A stretch of 64,000 nucleotides of DNA from Numidum massiliense. Its GTDB lineage: Bacteria > Bacillota > Bacilli > Thermoactinomycetales > Novibacillaceae. The DNA is taken from the NCBI RefSeq assembly GCF_001375555.1, contig NZ_CTDZ01000009.1, positions 2,721,758-2,785,757 of the forward strand, written 5' to 3'. Positions 39,859-48,426 of the stretch are shown here, piece after piece. The notes beneath the pieces are model-generated. The model saw nothing but the letters and a program-made list of their open reading frames with translations, did no database searches and was not told the origin of the DNA. Both the position numbers and the translations under genes were made by a program. Position 1 is the first letter of the stretch. Each line of letters begins with the position of its first letter.

Positions 39859-40110
39859 CGTTTACATCCTTCCTGTAAGTGTTTAGAAAACGATCATATA
39901 GACGTTACTTGTAGTTCATATCTGGTTTATACTAAAGATAAAGGATACAAGATTGTTTGTCAACAACTGTGTTATCCGTTTTCATTAAGAAAAAGAGGCA
40001 GATTTTCGAACATCGCCCAGGGAGGAAGGTAGCGAGTGAAAAATAAACGTCCCACACTACTTTTTTCAAAGCAGCTCGGGACGTTTGTGACGAGAACGGG
40101 TCGACCTCCA

Positions 40111-41472
40111 CTACTCAGTCAGCCAGAGAAACTCGCGCATAAATTGTTCTTCGCTAATCATATGCGACCAGAGCAATTTCAACAGCGTGTGCATGTCGCG
40201 GCTGATCAGTTTACTACTGAGCCCGAGTTCATCAATCCAGTGAAATGTCGGGATAATTTCTCGAAACATGTGATAACGCGACGGATGGGGGACTTCCGTC
40301 GCGCCGTTCCACTCGGCCGCTTGTTTGACTGCGGGAATACTGAGCGTGCGCTGACGGATAAGCATCTGTGCCTCTAGCGACGTTAAATAATCCACGAATA
40401 GTTTACACGCCCCCGCATGGCGCGACTCTTTGTTCACAGCTAAACCAATCGCCAGCGTCAACGTGCGTGGCTCATCAAAAAATGGTAGCGGCGAGATGTC
40501 GTAACGGAACGATGCGTTCCTTAATTTGTTAATATTGAAATAGGTCGTCATAATGACCGACGCTTTTTCATCCTGAAATAACGCGATCGTATCTGCTTCA
40601 CTTTCCGACAAGAGCAATGCAAACGGGTTATTGTCAGCCACTAACTGGTGTGCATCGTTTAATCGCTGCATAAAGCGCTCGTCGGCGACGAAAGGGCTAC
40701 CGTCCGTCGGCAAACTTTGCAACAAAAAAACGGGCCAACGGTTCGGTGACAGTAAGTGGGCGTAAAACCCGCAGCGGTTCTCACCCTTCAATTGCAAAGC
40801 GACACGGCGCAACTGTTGCCACGTCCAGCCACTGTCCGGCTCGGCTAGTCCTTTCTCTGTAAAGTGGTCTTTATTGTAACAAAGTATGAGCGGTGAAAAT
40901 ACAAATGGTTGCACGAGCAGGTTCTCATCCACTGTGAATACATCGGTTAAAAATGAGTAAATGTGTGGCTGCTTCTGCAAAGGGGCAAATTGGGCCGACC
41001 CACCTGTTTCTTTCACCGCTAGAAAGTCGTGATAATTAATCGAAATGACGTCGACGAGATCGTGAGCAAAATAGTGTTGCACTGTTCTTTCATAGTCGTC
41101 GTAAGGCAAAACGAGTGGTTTCACGCGAGTCGACGGGTACGACTTTTGAAAACGGTCGATGAGGTGCATGAGGTCGGCTTCTTCTAATAGCGACGGATAG
41201 TAGCCGAACCGAATCGTCACGACCTCCTGGACCGATTGCTTGACGACGACATTGCCGACGCGTGGTTTTTTTTCGATCAATCCTTCTTGAACGAGCACGT
41301 CTAACCCTTTGCGCACCGAGTTTTTACTCAAGCGGAATTGCTTAGATAGCTCGTTTTCCGAAGGGAGGAAGTCCCCGTCTGCATATTTGTTTGACTGTAT
41401 TTCTAAGCGCAACGTATCGATCATGCCCTCGTAACGGGTGCGAAACGTTTTACGACTCACCTTTTGGTTCAT
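40111..41472 (-). CDS. GntR regulator fused to a sugar-binding-protein domain
   Basis: A 453-residue fusion. Residues 1-80 are a GntR winged helix (MIDTLRLEIQSNKYADGDFL, PSENELSKQFRLSKNSVRKG, VGNVVVKQ). Residues about 88-453 are a type 1 solute-binding protein without signal peptide or lipobox (IRFGYYPSLLEEADLMHLID, SYPSTRVKPLVLPYDDYERT, YNKDHFTEKGLAEPDSGWTW, LAIGLAVNKESRHAGACKLF). So the binding domain is cytoplasmic and takes the place of the usual UTRA/FCD effector domain. It probably senses an imported sugar and regulates the surrounding locus. A palindrome 15 bases upstream of the ATG is a likely autoregulatory operator. Confidence 0.92.
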   Translation of the reverse strand: MNQKVSRKTFRTRYEGMIDTLRLEIQSNKYADGDFLPSENELSKQFRLSKNSVRKGLDVLVQEGLIEKKPRVGNVVVKQSVQEVVTIRFGYYPSLLEEADLMHLIDRFQKSYPSTRVKPLVLPYDDYERTVQHYFAHDLVDVISINYHDFLAVKETGGSAQFAPLQKQPHIYSFLTDVFTVDENLLVQPFVFSPLILCYNKDHFTEKGLAEPDSGWTWQQLRRVALQLKGENRCGFYAHLLSPNRWPVFLLQSLPTDGSPFVADERFMQRLNDAHQLVADNNPFALLLSESEADTIALFQDEKASVIMTTYFNINKLRNASFRYDISPLPFFDEPRTLTLAIGLAVNKESRHAGACKLFVDYLTSLEAQMLIRQRTLSIPAVKQAAEWNGATEVPHPSRYHMFREIIPTFHWIDELGLSSKLISRDMHTLLKLLWSHMISEEQFMREFLWLTE

Positions 41473-41487
41473 TCGTATCCCAGCCTT

Positions 41488-41512
41488 ATAAACTAGACAT
41501 ATACCAGTTTAT
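41488..41512. promoter_or_regulatory. Palindrome before the GntR-SBP gene, likely operator
   Basis: ATAAACTAG (41488-41496) and CCAGTTTAT (41504-41512) form an inverted repeat of nine bases with one mismatch around seven bases. A related half site, ATAAACCAG, occurs on the minus strand in front of the GH84 gene at about 39,923-39,931. Dimeric GntR proteins bind such sites. Confidence 0.6.
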
Positions 41513-41569
41513 TATACACCATATACGGCCTATACGAAAAGTAGGGCAGGGAAAGGCGTGGTGTTCGGT

Positions 41570-42469
41570 TTAGTCAGAAGAGGCAATGCCGTCGAGCGCT
41601 AGGCGAGCGGCACCGATCATACCAGCTTCGTTTCCTAGCGGGGACGCAGCGACGTGAACCGTTATTTTAGCCCCTTCACATAACGTTTGCGCGAGAAGGT
41701 CTTTCCACTCTGCGTATGAGTCGATCACGCCGCCGCCGAGAATAACGATCTCCGGATCGAACATGTTTTGCACATTAATTAAGACGACACTTAAGTCGGC
41801 GACGAACTGCCGGACGACTTCTAACGCTTTCTCATTCCCCTGACGATATTGCGCGAGTAGTTCATAACTGTCCCATGCCGGATCCACCTCAGCCGCCAAA
41901 CGGTTCAGCGCCGTGCCCGACACGTACTTTTCGACGCAGCCTCGCTGTCCACAGCCACACGGAATGCCATTTGGGTACAATATCGTATGCCCAAATTCCC
42001 CCGCGCCACCAGTGATACCGGGTATGACCTTCCCGCCATTGACGAGTGCGCCCCCTAAACCAGTACCGATCGTTATATACGCATATTGCGTGCGCGCTTT
42101 TCCCGCACCTAACCAACCGTCTCCTAAAGCGGCCGCGTTCACGTCGTTCGTGACGAACACCGGCAGCGACAAATCCCCTTCTAACACCTTTTTTACTTCC
42201 GTGCCCGCCCACCCCGGAATTGTGTCTCCAGCGGCGACGATGTTACCTTTAATCGGGTCGACTCGTCCCGCCGTACCAACACCGACGGCACCGATCGCTT
42301 TCCCTTCGCTTTTCGCTTGGAGTGCGCGCACTAATTCGGCCACCGTTTGCAAAATCGCTTCGCTACCGCGCGGCGTTGCGGCGCTAACCGTTGCCTGAAT
42401 TGTCCCGCCACCATCTAGCAGCCCTACCTTTATTTTTGTCCCACCTAAGTCGACACCGATGACGTTCAT
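41570..42469 (-). CDS. ROK-family sugar kinase (N-acetylmannosamine kinase or glucokinase)
   Basis: About 299 residues from the ATG at 42469; a longer frame has no better start. It has the ATP-binding phosphate motif IGVDLGGTKIKVGLL, the sugar-binding VTNDVNAAALGDGWLG and GTGLGGALV, and the ROK zinc motif GIPCGCGQRGCVEKYVSG. It phosphorylates a hexose at O6 in the cytoplasm. The gene directly follows nanE, so ManNAc is a likely substrate (NanK role), but glucose or GlcNAc are possible because ROK substrates cannot be read from sequence with certainty. Confidence 0.9.
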   Translation of the reverse strand: MNVIGVDLGGTKIKVGLLDGGGTIQATVSAATPRGSEAILQTVAELVRALQAKSEGKAIGAVGVGTAGRVDPIKGNIVAAGDTIPGWAGTEVKKVLEGDLSLPVFVTNDVNAAALGDGWLGAGKARTQYAYITIGTGLGGALVNGGKVIPGITGGAGEFGHTILYPNGIPCGCGQRGCVEKYVSGTALNRLAAEVDPAWDSYELLAQYRQGNEKALEVVRQFVADLSVVLINVQNMFDPEIVILGGGVIDSYAEWKDLLAQTLCEGAKITVHVAASPLGNEAGMIGAARLALDGIASSD

Positions 42470-42537
42470 TGTTCCATCACTCTTTCTTCTAATGTAATGT
42501 TTACACGGTAATCCCCCTCCTTCAGAGAAAGAGGACA

Positions 42538-43224
42538 TTACCCCGGGACGTTAATTCCTCTAATCGCATCCGCATACCTTGCCGTGATTTCTTGTGGACG
42601 GGTAATTGCTCCCCCGACGACGACAAAGTGAGCACCGGCATCTAATGCTGCCACTGCTTGTTGTGGTGACCGGATGCGTCCTTCCGCAACAACTGGAACG
42701 GCTAGTTCTTCCGCCAGTTTACTGACGAGCGCTAAGTCTGGTTCTTGTTGTTGTGGACTGTAGGGTGTGTATCCGGACAATGTCGTCGCCACATAATCAG
42801 CGCCACAGGTCGCAGCGTGTACACCCTCTTCAAACGTAGAGACATCGGTCATGACGGTCACCTCATGCCGATGTAGCTCGGCGATCGTTTCGGCGAGCGT
42901 TTGTTTGTCCGGCCGTGCACGCTTCGTCCCGTCAATGGCGACGATGTCGGCACCCGCTTCGTGCACGGTAACGGCATCGGCGACTGTCGGGGTAATATAA
43001 ATGTCGTAGTTCGCATAGTCTTTCTTCTTAATCCCGATGATCGGTAGGTTGACCGCCTTTTTAATGGCGGAGATATCGTCTTCGCCATTCGCGCGAATCG
43101 CAACGGCGCCACCCATTTTCGCAGCGCGCGCCATCGCAGCCATATGATGTGACCCGTGTAGTGGTTCGTCCTCTAACGCTTGACACGACACGACCAACCC
43201 GCGATGGGGTATTATCGTTCCCAT
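42538..43224 (-). CDS. nanE: N-acetylmannosamine-6-phosphate 2-epimerase
   Basis: About 228 residues from the ATG at 43224, which follows GAGGAG. A TIM barrel of the NanE family: LVVSCQALEDEPLHGSHHM at the N-terminus, GAVAIRANGEDDISAIKK, PIIGIKKKDY, the central ADIVAIDGTKRARPD, VMTDVSTFEEG, YVATTLSGYT, VPVVAEGRIRSPQQAVAAL and the phosphate loop AHFVVVGGAITRP. The Lys of GTKRARP is the catalytic region. It converts ManNAc-6-P to GlcNAc-6-P, linking the ROK kinase to GlcNAc-6-P deacetylation. It lies upstream of the kinase in the same direction. Confidence 0.96.
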   Translation of the reverse strand: MGTIIPHRGLVVSCQALEDEPLHGSHHMAAMARAAKMGGAVAIRANGEDDISAIKKAVNLPIIGIKKKDYANYDIYITPTVADAVTVHEAGADIVAIDGTKRARPDKQTLAETIAELHRHEVTVMTDVSTFEEGVHAATCGADYVATTLSGYTPYSPQQQEPDLALVSKLAEELAVPVVAEGRIRSPQQAVAALDAGAHFVVVGGAITRPQEITARYADAIRGINVPG

Positions 43225-43484
43225 TATATTCTCCTCTTTCTTCTCCCAAATGAATGCTAGCATTTGCGAATACTTATTGCCCTTTTTCTTTTCCTATGCT
43301 CCTGCCAACAATCTAATGTGTACTATCGTTTCACATGCTAGGTCGTCCTTCACTCTAGCCTTTTACTGCACCGGCAGTCGTTCCGTGTCAACTGGCGCTG
43401 GAAGATCAAGTGAGCGCCACGACGTACTCATTCCATATGCCGACATAGTTAAAAATCGACGCTTACACCAACTAAAATAAACAG

Positions 43485-43865
43485 CTACCCCATCGCGATA
43501 AACGTCGGAAACATGAGCCCGCTAATTAAAGAAGTAGTAAAAGAGTTGCGTGACTTAAACCGAATCCTCCCTGACACGTAAGCGGGTAACGCTGACAGCC
43601 CGACGATCGTAAAGATCGAAACGAACGTGACGATGACACTATTTTTAAAGCCGGTACCGATGCCGGCCTGTTTCCATACATTCACAAAGTTATCCCAATT
43701 AGGGGGAAGCGGCAATGCCCACGGTTTCGTCAAAATGTCACTCGATGATTTTAGCGCGTTAAACAAGGTCCAAATGATCGGCAGTAAAATGAGTACCGTC
43801 CATATGCCTAAGATGACATTGCCGACAGTACTACCTATGCCCCATTTAGATTTAAGCTTCGGCAT
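43485..43865 (-). pseudogene. Truncated MalG-type ABC permease
   Basis: Only the first about 126 residues of a CUT1 permease remain (VLILLPIIWTLFNALKSSSD, WDNFVNVWKQAGIGTGFKNS, LISGLMFPTFIAMG). The stop falls just where LFIL should follow; the sequence after the TAG indeed reads LFILVG before homology is lost. The EAA loop is missing. Its ATG overlaps the end of the MalF relic by 14 bases. It is part of a second, dead importer. Confidence 0.88.
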
Positions 43866-44042
43866 TTTCTTTCCCCCTCATCACGCGTAATGTCAGTATG
43901 GTCAAAAAGAGTGTTATGATGAAGCACACAACTCCCGACGCCGAGGCATAACCAAAATTGTAATTGTCAAACGCCTGCTCATTAATAAACAGTGAAATTG
44001 GCTCCGTCGACCGGTTCGGGCCCCCTCCGGTCATAACTGATA
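43852..44042 (-). pseudogene. C-terminal relic of a MalF-type ABC permease
   Basis: About 60 codons remain: VMTGGGPNRSTEPISLFINE, the last helix VVCFIITLFLTILTLRVM and a stop. The signature GGPNRSTEPI is typical for MalF-like proteins. Upstream, at about 44,043, the sequence passes directly into the end of the 44055-45932 gene. So a deletion removed the rest of this gene and any binding-protein gene. Confidence 0.88.
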
Positions 44043-44054
44043 TGTGGCCCAGTT

Positions 44055-45932
44055 TCAAAACAAACTAATATCCAGCTGCTCCATTAACAGCCCGACGCCG
44101 AGCAGCGCATTCGTCCAGCCACTTTCCATACAGTACGGTCCCCAGCCCGTGTCGCCGTTGTTGCCGAAGTACTCCCCGCGATTTAAGTCAAAGGCGCGCA
44201 TCCAACCGCCGTTGAAGCGCGGATTATCGCTCTGGAGTTGTACCTTAGAAACGAAGTCGCGAACGTTTTCGTACATGGTGTGTACCGTTTCGTCCTGCGT
44301 CGCTTTCCACAACTCCCACAAATTCATGAGCAAAAAGTTGTTCGTGTACAACAGGTCAGCAATTCCTTCCCCGTTATGAATGAACACGCCCGCATCCTCT
44401 TTTCCATACCGTTCCGGGTCAGGGTTGTCTGCTTCAGCGATCGCCCCGAGCGGGTGCGCGTGTTGCCGTAAATAAACGATGACGCTAGCGATTGCGTCAT
44501 ACAGTTTCGCTTCCGGACGATAGCGAACGAGAATCGCCAACGCGAGTAATAGGCGCGTATAGCCTGACGTCTCACTGTACATGAATTGCAGCTCGCCCGT
44601 GTGGTCTAGCAAATACATCGTCCCGCGGTACGCCGTATCCAAATAGGCGTCGTCACCACTCACGATGTAAGCTTGTAAATAAGCGGCGTGGGTAATACTT
44701 TGAAAGTGCGGGTTCATGTTTACCTGTTGCTGGCGCGCCCACTTGCGACCGTGTGCCCGCAGCTCGTCACCGTCGAACTGCTCGGGGCGCAACCCGTTAG
44801 CGTGCTGTGTCTCTAGGAGCGCTTGAGCAGTTAGTAAGCCGCGTTTTTTGTATTGTTCGCGACCGGTTTGCCGATATAAGTAGAGCAGGACGAGGCACAC
44901 CCACGCATTGTCGTCGGTAAACACTTTGCCCGGCTTACTGCCCGGATAGCGAAACCACTTCCAAAAACCGTACGTCGCTGACTGCGGATCCATATCTTGA
45001 TAACCTTCGCAAAACAGATATTCCAGTAGTTTGTGTGCCCGCGCTTCCCAAGTCGTATCTCCCGTGTGCTTACTGTACAAATAACACATGAGTGCAGTAT
45101 GCGCGTGACAGTCGGGACGATGGTCGCGGCGGATCCTCCGCGTCAAGGAGTGGACGTTTTCATACACGCCCTCCGACCCGTCGCGTTGCGGCAAAATGCC
45201 GGAGTGCAAGAACCAGTCGGCTACTGCGGCAAGCGCCTCTTGCGGCGTGTGGTACGCTAAGCGCAGCGGTGCCTCCCATTCGCTGAGCGGAAGACCAACT
45301 TTCTGTCGTAGTTGTGCCCATACGCCACCCCACAGGGCATACGGCCGGTAAGGAATAATGTCCTTGCTACCTAACAAGGAAAAAGCAGCGTAAACCGCAC
45401 GCCCTTCGCCCAATGTGCGAGACACGAGGGTCGGGGTACCGACACGTTCCTCCCCTAGGTGGACGGCTCGGTGCGTCTCGTAAAAATGTCCACACGTCAG
45501 CCACACCTCACTGGAAAAGTTAAAGCCCTTCTGAAAATAGCCGTCCCATTCCAATAGCACCCCCGCATGCTCAGCGAGCAAACCTTCCGCGACCCGCATC
45601 TTCTCCGACGTGCGTACAACGGACGGATAATCTTGCTGAAACCCGAACAAGCGCGACGTCGGGTAATCGAGGCAGGCCAAATTCTCACCGTACAACGTGC
45701 CCCCCGCAGCGACGTAATGCCACAACGCGCTGCTCATTTCGTTCGTCAGCTCTGTCGACTGAGGGCCGTTCGCCCCGAGGACGACGACGTAGTCATAGGC
45801 GTGTAACGCATCGCCCCCTGCTGCGGCTAAACCGGCTAACGGCTTCATCTCAACCGGTACCGTCCAGCGATTTAACACATACTCAGGGTGCGCAGACAAT
45901 TGTGCATCGTAAAAAACAACTATCTTCATCAT
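44055..45932 (-). CDS. Two-domain protein: GATase-like N-terminus and (alpha/alpha)6 barrel
   Basis: A 625-residue protein with ATG after AGGTGACAG. Residues 1-210 look like a class I glutamine amidotransferase/ThuA-like fold (VVFYDAQLSAHPEYVLNRW, YDYVVVLGANGPQ, VAAGGTLYGENLACLDYPTS, GEGRAVYAAFSLLGSKDI). Residues about 230-610 form a helical toroid as in glycan-degrading enzymes (RRDHRPDCHAHTALMCYLYS, DDNAWVCLVLLYLYRQTGRE, MNPHFQSITHAAYLQAYIVS, GDTGWGPYCMESGWTNALLG). It has no signal peptide. It lies 12 bases after the FAD oxidoreductase gene, so the two act together. An exact reaction cannot be given. Confidence 0.78.
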   Translation of the reverse strand: MMKIVVFYDAQLSAHPEYVLNRWTVPVEMKPLAGLAAAGGDALHAYDYVVVLGANGPQSTELTNEMSSALWHYVAAGGTLYGENLACLDYPTSRLFGFQQDYPSVVRTSEKMRVAEGLLAEHAGVLLEWDGYFQKGFNFSSEVWLTCGHFYETHRAVHLGEERVGTPTLVSRTLGEGRAVYAAFSLLGSKDIIPYRPYALWGGVWAQLRQKVGLPLSEWEAPLRLAYHTPQEALAAVADWFLHSGILPQRDGSEGVYENVHSLTRRIRRDHRPDCHAHTALMCYLYSKHTGDTTWEARAHKLLEYLFCEGYQDMDPQSATYGFWKWFRYPGSKPGKVFTDDNAWVCLVLLYLYRQTGREQYKKRGLLTAQALLETQHANGLRPEQFDGDELRAHGRKWARQQQVNMNPHFQSITHAAYLQAYIVSGDDAYLDTAYRGTMYLLDHTGELQFMYSETSGYTRLLLALAILVRYRPEAKLYDAIASVIVYLRQHAHPLGAIAEADNPDPERYGKEDAGVFIHNGEGIADLLYTNNFLLMNLWELWKATQDETVHTMYENVRDFVSKVQLQSDNPRFNGGWMRAFDLNRGEYFGNNGDTGWGPYCMESGWTNALLGVGLLMEQLDISLF

Positions 45933-45944
45933 CTGTCACCTTTC

Positions 45945-47516
45945 TCATAGCGCCTGTAATTTCGGCCACGCCAATTCAATGCCACTCGCTGTTAGCTGGC
46001 GCTGAAAGTCCTCCAGAAGTGCCTTTTGTTCGTACACTTCCCGCGGTCGCTTTTTTTTCGCTAACGCGAAAGCTGCCAAATGACCAGCCACTTCGCCGAT
46101 GTTCCACTCGACGGGGTGCAGGCGGTAACAACCGTTCGTAATGTGCGTCGAACCGATATTTTTACAGGCGGGCAGCAAGTTGTTCATCCGCACAGGGATG
46201 AGCGACCCTAACGGAATTTGGAACGGGTGGCTGGCGAAGTCGATGTAATGCCGGTTACCGGTACTCGGGTGTAAATCGATGCGGTAACTACCGACACCTA
46301 CCGAATCGTGAAACACTTCTGCCCCGCGTTCGCCGCGCACCTCGCCGCTAATGTGTTGTTCTAGCACGGTAAAACACGCTTTAATGCGGCGTGATTCGCG
46401 AATGTACGGCCCCATCGCCAATCCGTCGTCGGTTCCCATGACATCTTTGCGCAACCGGAGCTCTCGATAACCGTATCCTCCATCGTGTCGCGGCGCCTCC
46501 GTTTGCATCCAGTACAAGAGTGACAAACTCAACTGCTTCGCGCCCTCTAAATGACGGTTCGCTGTCGTTTCGTCCACTTCAAACACCGGCCCGAGCCAGT
46601 AGTCGTTTTGAGGCCAGTTGACGATTGTTACATCGCGGAACCCGCTCCCCGGTAGAAAGTGGCGTTCGTCGATGACGCGGCGGTACGTCCATAGCGAGAA
46701 GTGCTCTCCCTCTGGAAACAGCGTATACGTCCGATGCTGTAACGTCTCCGGGTACACCCCAGACCAACTGAGCTGCAAATCGGGCCAAAAATCGGCCTGA
46801 TACGTGCGCCAGAAGTCGTATTGCGCCGGTTTTTCAATCGTATGGTCTTCTTCCGGCACAAAATCGACCGCAAAGCAGTGCGTGATCGCTTGCATGTCGA
46901 GCGGATCCGCCTCGTCGGGCAAGGCGTGCGGCTCGCCTGTTTGCGCTTGAGACTCCGAGCCAGTTACGTATTCGACACCGGCGAGCGGCAGCAGTTCACC
47001 CGTTTCCGTCGCATCTAAAAAGTACGGCGCCGTCAACTGGTTTTGCTCTCCGCCGTGGCAGTCTTTAACAGTTAGCGATAAGATACGATCTCCTTGAACT
47101 TCCGTGGCGACAGGCGTATGGTGTGTCCACACGGTCAAATTGCCGTTGTGAATGTAGGGTGCCAACATTTGGTACATGACCGCAAGCGCTGCACGCGGTT
47201 CGTGCGACAACTTGCTAACGATCGCGCTTCCCGGGTTGAACTGATCATCCGCTAACGCCTTGGCGCGGAGCGGGAAATTGCTTTTGTAATATGCCCGCAC
47301 GAGTTGGCGAAAGCGGCGGTACGAACGCGTACAGCCAAATTGCTCCATCCACGGATGTTCGTCCGGCGGCACCGCCTGACTCGTCAGCTGACCGCCGATC
47401 CACGCCGTCTCTTCCGTCAGTATGACTTTCATGCCCCTACTGGCCGCTGCAAGAGCTGCCGCGACGCCACCCGTGCTGCCTCCGATAATGACTACGTCTG
47501 CCGTGTATTCTCGCAT
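45945..47516 (-). CDS. FAD-dependent oxidoreductase (FAD_oxidored, PF12831 type)
   Basis: A 523-residue flavoprotein starting at the ATG after GGAGAGG. The N-terminal dinucleotide-binding motif is VVIIGGSTGGVAAALAAASR with the following ILTEETAWIGGQLT, typical of the family. APYFLDATETGELLPLAGVE and the C-terminal VRMNNLLPACKNIGSTHITN, GEVAGHLAAFAL follow. Members in glycan loci oxidise sugars or cyclitols, often giving 3-keto derivatives. It is first of the run leading to the GATase-like gene, the importer relics, nanE and the kinase. Confidence 0.88.
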   Translation of the reverse strand: MREYTADVVIIGGSTGGVAAALAAASRGMKVILTEETAWIGGQLTSQAVPPDEHPWMEQFGCTRSYRRFRQLVRAYYKSNFPLRAKALADDQFNPGSAIVSKLSHEPRAALAVMYQMLAPYIHNGNLTVWTHHTPVATEVQGDRILSLTVKDCHGGEQNQLTAPYFLDATETGELLPLAGVEYVTGSESQAQTGEPHALPDEADPLDMQAITHCFAVDFVPEEDHTIEKPAQYDFWRTYQADFWPDLQLSWSGVYPETLQHRTYTLFPEGEHFSLWTYRRVIDERHFLPGSGFRDVTIVNWPQNDYWLGPVFEVDETTANRHLEGAKQLSLSLLYWMQTEAPRHDGGYGYRELRLRKDVMGTDDGLAMGPYIRESRRIKACFTVLEQHISGEVRGERGAEVFHDSVGVGSYRIDLHPSTGNRHYIDFASHPFQIPLGSLIPVRMNNLLPACKNIGSTHITNGCYRLHPVEWNIGEVAGHLAAFALAKKKRPREVYEQKALLEDFQRQLTASGIELAWPKLQAL

Positions 47517-47659
47517 TGCCGTTCCTCTCCTTACTTACGTAGTTACTAAGGATTGTAATTATTGGGACTTGGGTACTGGGGCTAGTTACCAAGTCTTGCA
47601 GTTACTGGGTCCCACAGTTACTAATAACCTAAAGTTAACTGGGATTTGTAATTAGTTTC

Positions 47660-47857
47660 ACTTATAGCCCCCAAACTTGTGATTCCTTGCCTTACAAGCG
47701 TTTCCGCCGGCGTTAACGTCGCCGTGCGGATGGCATCAGTTACGGGAACGCCACAATGCTCGACCATTACTCGAAGCGCTATATTCTGACGGTTCAACCC
47801 GTTTTCCCCTTCGTTATGGACTACTTCGTAACTTTCTTGCGCTATTTTTCTTCGCAA
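47660..47857 (-). pseudogene. C-terminal relic of a nagA-like GlcNAc-6-P deacetylase gene
   Basis: The minus strand keeps GLNRQNIALRVMVEHCGVPV, TDAIRTATLTPAETLVRQGI and TSLGAIS, matching the end of amidohydrolases of the NagA type ('..M....GVPL.EAIR.AT.NPA..LG....G.I..G'). The catalytic metal-binding part and the last strand are missing. NagA would be the next enzyme after NanE, so its relic here fits an amino-sugar locus that lost part of its genes. Confidence 0.65.
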
Positions 47858-47915
47858 TGAACGCGTATGTGACCTTTTGCTTAAGCTCGTATAATCTCCT
47901 TGACTTAATTGTAAG

Positions 47916-47952
47916 TTGACATCTCTCTGCTGTCAATATAATCTGCTATAAT
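47916..47952 (+). promoter_or_regulatory. Possible promoter before the SGNH hydrolase relic
   Basis: TTGACA at 47916-47921 with TATAAT at 47937-47942 (15-base spacer) and a further TATAAT at 47947-47952. Spacing is not ideal. It is followed by AAGGAGG at about 47,961, far from the ATG at 48011. Confidence 0.4.
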
Positions 47953-48010
47953 ATGAATATAAGGAGGATATTTTCTCCTAATGGAGACATTTAATTGGAG
48001 TGAAGGATCG

Positions 48011-48244
48011 ATGACACGCACCGTTGAACAACCGCTCGTTGCTTTTGGGGACAGTAACACGGAAAGAGCCAATTGGAAAAGTAACAGTTACGACCCCGCG
48101 CTTAAATGGGTGACGCTATTACAGCACGACCGCGGTAAGTGAATCATAAATGCCGGTGTCGGCGGAAACACCTCTTCCCCGCTTATTCGCATCTTTCTCT
48201 TCTGTCTCCAAACAGACCGTTTCGTGCAAACGGTGTTCTACTAG
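48011..48244 (+). pseudogene. Truncated SGNH/GDSL hydrolase
   Basis: An ATG after GGAGTGAAGG opens a frame with block I VAFGDSNTERANWKSNSY containing the nucleophile Ser, then WVTLLQHDRGK, an in-frame TGA at 48140-48142, and block II INAGVGGNTSSP. It ends at 48244 after about 77 codons, without blocks III and V. So one stop and a loss of the 3' two thirds make it dead. Such esterases deacetylate glycans, which fits the neighbouring locus. Confidence 0.8.
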
Positions 48245-48426
48245 CGAAATAATGCTCGATCCCTATAGCTCACACCAACCAATTATTAATCAAAAAGACC
48301 ATCCATGTTCAACGGATTGAGATACATTCGATTTATTTTTGATGAAAAAGCTGCCATTTAAATGTTATGATAGCAAGAATAAACGGTTATTTATCTCTTT
48401 TACTCACTAGCAAGGAGGTGCTGATC

